Origin: Betaproteobacteria bacterium
GTDB lineage: Bacteria > Pseudomonadota > Gammaproteobacteria > Burkholderiales > SG8-39
Assembly (NCBI GenBank): GCA_947467405.1
Contig: CANIIN010000190.1
Span: forward strand, 1-5,971
DNA length: 5,971 bases
Reading direction: 5' to 3'
Shown here in pieces: positions 5,695-5,971 of the stretch. The notes under the pieces are model-generated. The model had not been told where the DNA came from. It saw only the letters and a list, made by a program, of their open reading frames with translations, and did no database searches. Position numbers and translations under genes: made by a program. The first letter of the stretch is position 1. Every line of letters begins with the position of its first letter.

Positions 5695-5723
5695 ATGACG
5701 CGGACCATCGCGGATTCGATTAT
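5695..5723 (+). promoter_or_regulatory. Candidate promoter of the second Bug receptor
   Basis: ATGACG (5695-5700) and GATTAT (5718-5723) are spaced 17 bases apart, and each matches four of six consensus bases. The -10 falls inside the spacer of the candidate operator at 5714-5729, as it does upstream of the iclR-type gene. The predicted start near 5730 leaves room for the ribosome binding site at 5738. Confidence 0.3.
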
Positions 5724-5729
5724 CTGAAT
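5714..5729. promoter_or_regulatory. Candidate operator ATTC-N8-GAAT upstream of the second Bug receptor
   Basis: Arms ATTC (5714-5717) and GAAT (5726-5729) surround the spacer GATTATCT. Compared with the site before the iclR-type gene, the 14-base core shares TTCGAT on the left and TGAA on the right, the same length and the same position over a likely -10. This suggests that one protein, most simply the neighbouring IclR regulator, controls both its own gene and the receptor downstream. Confidence 0.45.
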
Positions 5730-5737
5730 GGCTTATC

Positions 5738-5744
5738 AAGGGGG
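5738..5744 (+). promoter_or_regulatory. Ribosome binding site of the second Bug receptor
   Basis: AAGGGGG ends 8 bases before ATG 5753, a good purine-rich site that supports this start. Confidence 0.6.
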
Positions 5745-5752
5745 AAACAGCC

Positions 5753-5971
5753 ATGAGAATGGCACTATCGAAGTGGTCTGCAGTCTTGGCAGTCTTGTCC
5801 GGCATCACGACGCTGGTGGCAGGGCCGGCGGCATGGGCCCAGAGTGATTTTCCCAGCAAGACCATCCGGGTGATCGTGCCGTTTGCGCCGGGTGGCGCCA
5901 CCGATATCGTCGGGCGCATGCTGGCCGAGCGGGTGTCCCGCCAGGTGGGACAGACGGTCGTGGTGGAGAAC
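5753..5971 (+). CDS. Bug/TctC-family tripartite tricarboxylate transporter receptor (N-terminal part, runs off the window)
   Basis: 73 residues are visible from ATG 5753 to the end of the window, with no stop. The protein starts MRMALSKWSAVLAVL, a normal signal peptide with a hydrophobic core and a likely cleavage after AWA (27-29). The mature protein then begins with FPSKTIRVIVPFAPGGATD, the ligand-loop hallmark of the family, and reaches VGQTVVVEN at the edge. Unlike the first receptor in the window, its signal peptide is intact and in frame. It lies 83 bases after the regulator on the same strand, with its own candidate promoter and operator. It is a paralogue of the first receptor and not a copy: the shared positions are the general family ones. 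Confidence 0.93.
   Translation, partial: MRMALSKWSAVLAVLSGITTLVAGPAAWAQSDFPSKTIRVIVPFAPGGATDIVGRMLAERVSRQVGQTVVVEN

Noticed and set aside
3882..5708. A 608-codon open frame on the minus strand across the crotonase and IclR genes
   Set aside because: It lies antisense to two genes with clear family motifs and strong starts. Its translation is rich in H, R, Q and A with no recognisable domain, as expected from the mirror frame of GC-rich codons.
1..5971. CRISPR array, tRNA, rRNA, insertion sequence or phage attachment site
   Set aside because: I saw no regularly spaced repeats, no cloverleaf or rRNA sequence, and no transposase or integrase motifs in any frame.

Overview
The window looks like a piece of a GC-rich betaproteobacterial chromosome, most likely Burkholderiales. 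Three things point there. It carries two Bug/TctC-type periplasmic solute-binding receptors, a family greatly expanded in Bordetella, Achromobacter, Cupriavidus and relatives. These sit beside acyl-CoA catabolism genes and an IclR regulator, a common cluster style in that order. There is also a hairpin-rich intergenic repeat with GTCATTCCCGCGAAAGCGG-type arms. The species cannot be named from the sequence alone.

Layout, all genes on the + strand. Positions 1-69 are the last 22 codons of an upstream gene, probably an acyl-CoA dehydrogenase. After 38 bases comes an APH-fold small-molecule kinase (108-1181). A stretch of about 300 bases without a gene follows, ending in an AT-rich upstream region. 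Next is a Bug receptor whose signal peptide is split from its mature domain by a nine-G tract (1554-1562). The mature part is open from 1562 to 2509, while the ribosome binding site and natural start (GTG 1480) lie in another frame. A complete acyl-CoA dehydrogenase (2525-3682) follows after 15 bases. The 220-base gap after it holds a 77-bp inverted-repeat element. Then come a crotonase-fold enzyme (3903-4733), an IclR-family regulator (about 4842-5669) and the start of a second, intact Bug receptor (5753 to the window end).

How it may work together (inference): the Bug receptors capture a small organic acid in the periplasm. A CoA ligase and other enzymes outside the window would activate it. 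The dehydrogenases and the crotonase process the acyl-CoA, and the APH-fold kinase may phosphorylate a hydroxyacyl-CoA, as in LvaA/LvaC- or ACAD10/11-type pathways. The IclR protein is the obvious local regulator.

The most interesting signals are these. (1) A homopolymeric G tract puts the first receptor out of frame inside its signal peptide. (2) A palindrome TTC-N8-GAA occurs, by my reading, only three times in the window, each time just upstream of a gene (receptor 1, iclR, receptor 2), with a -10-like sequence in the spacer. (3) The kinase and dehydrogenase genes are neighbours. (4) The crotonase lacks both hydratase glutamates.
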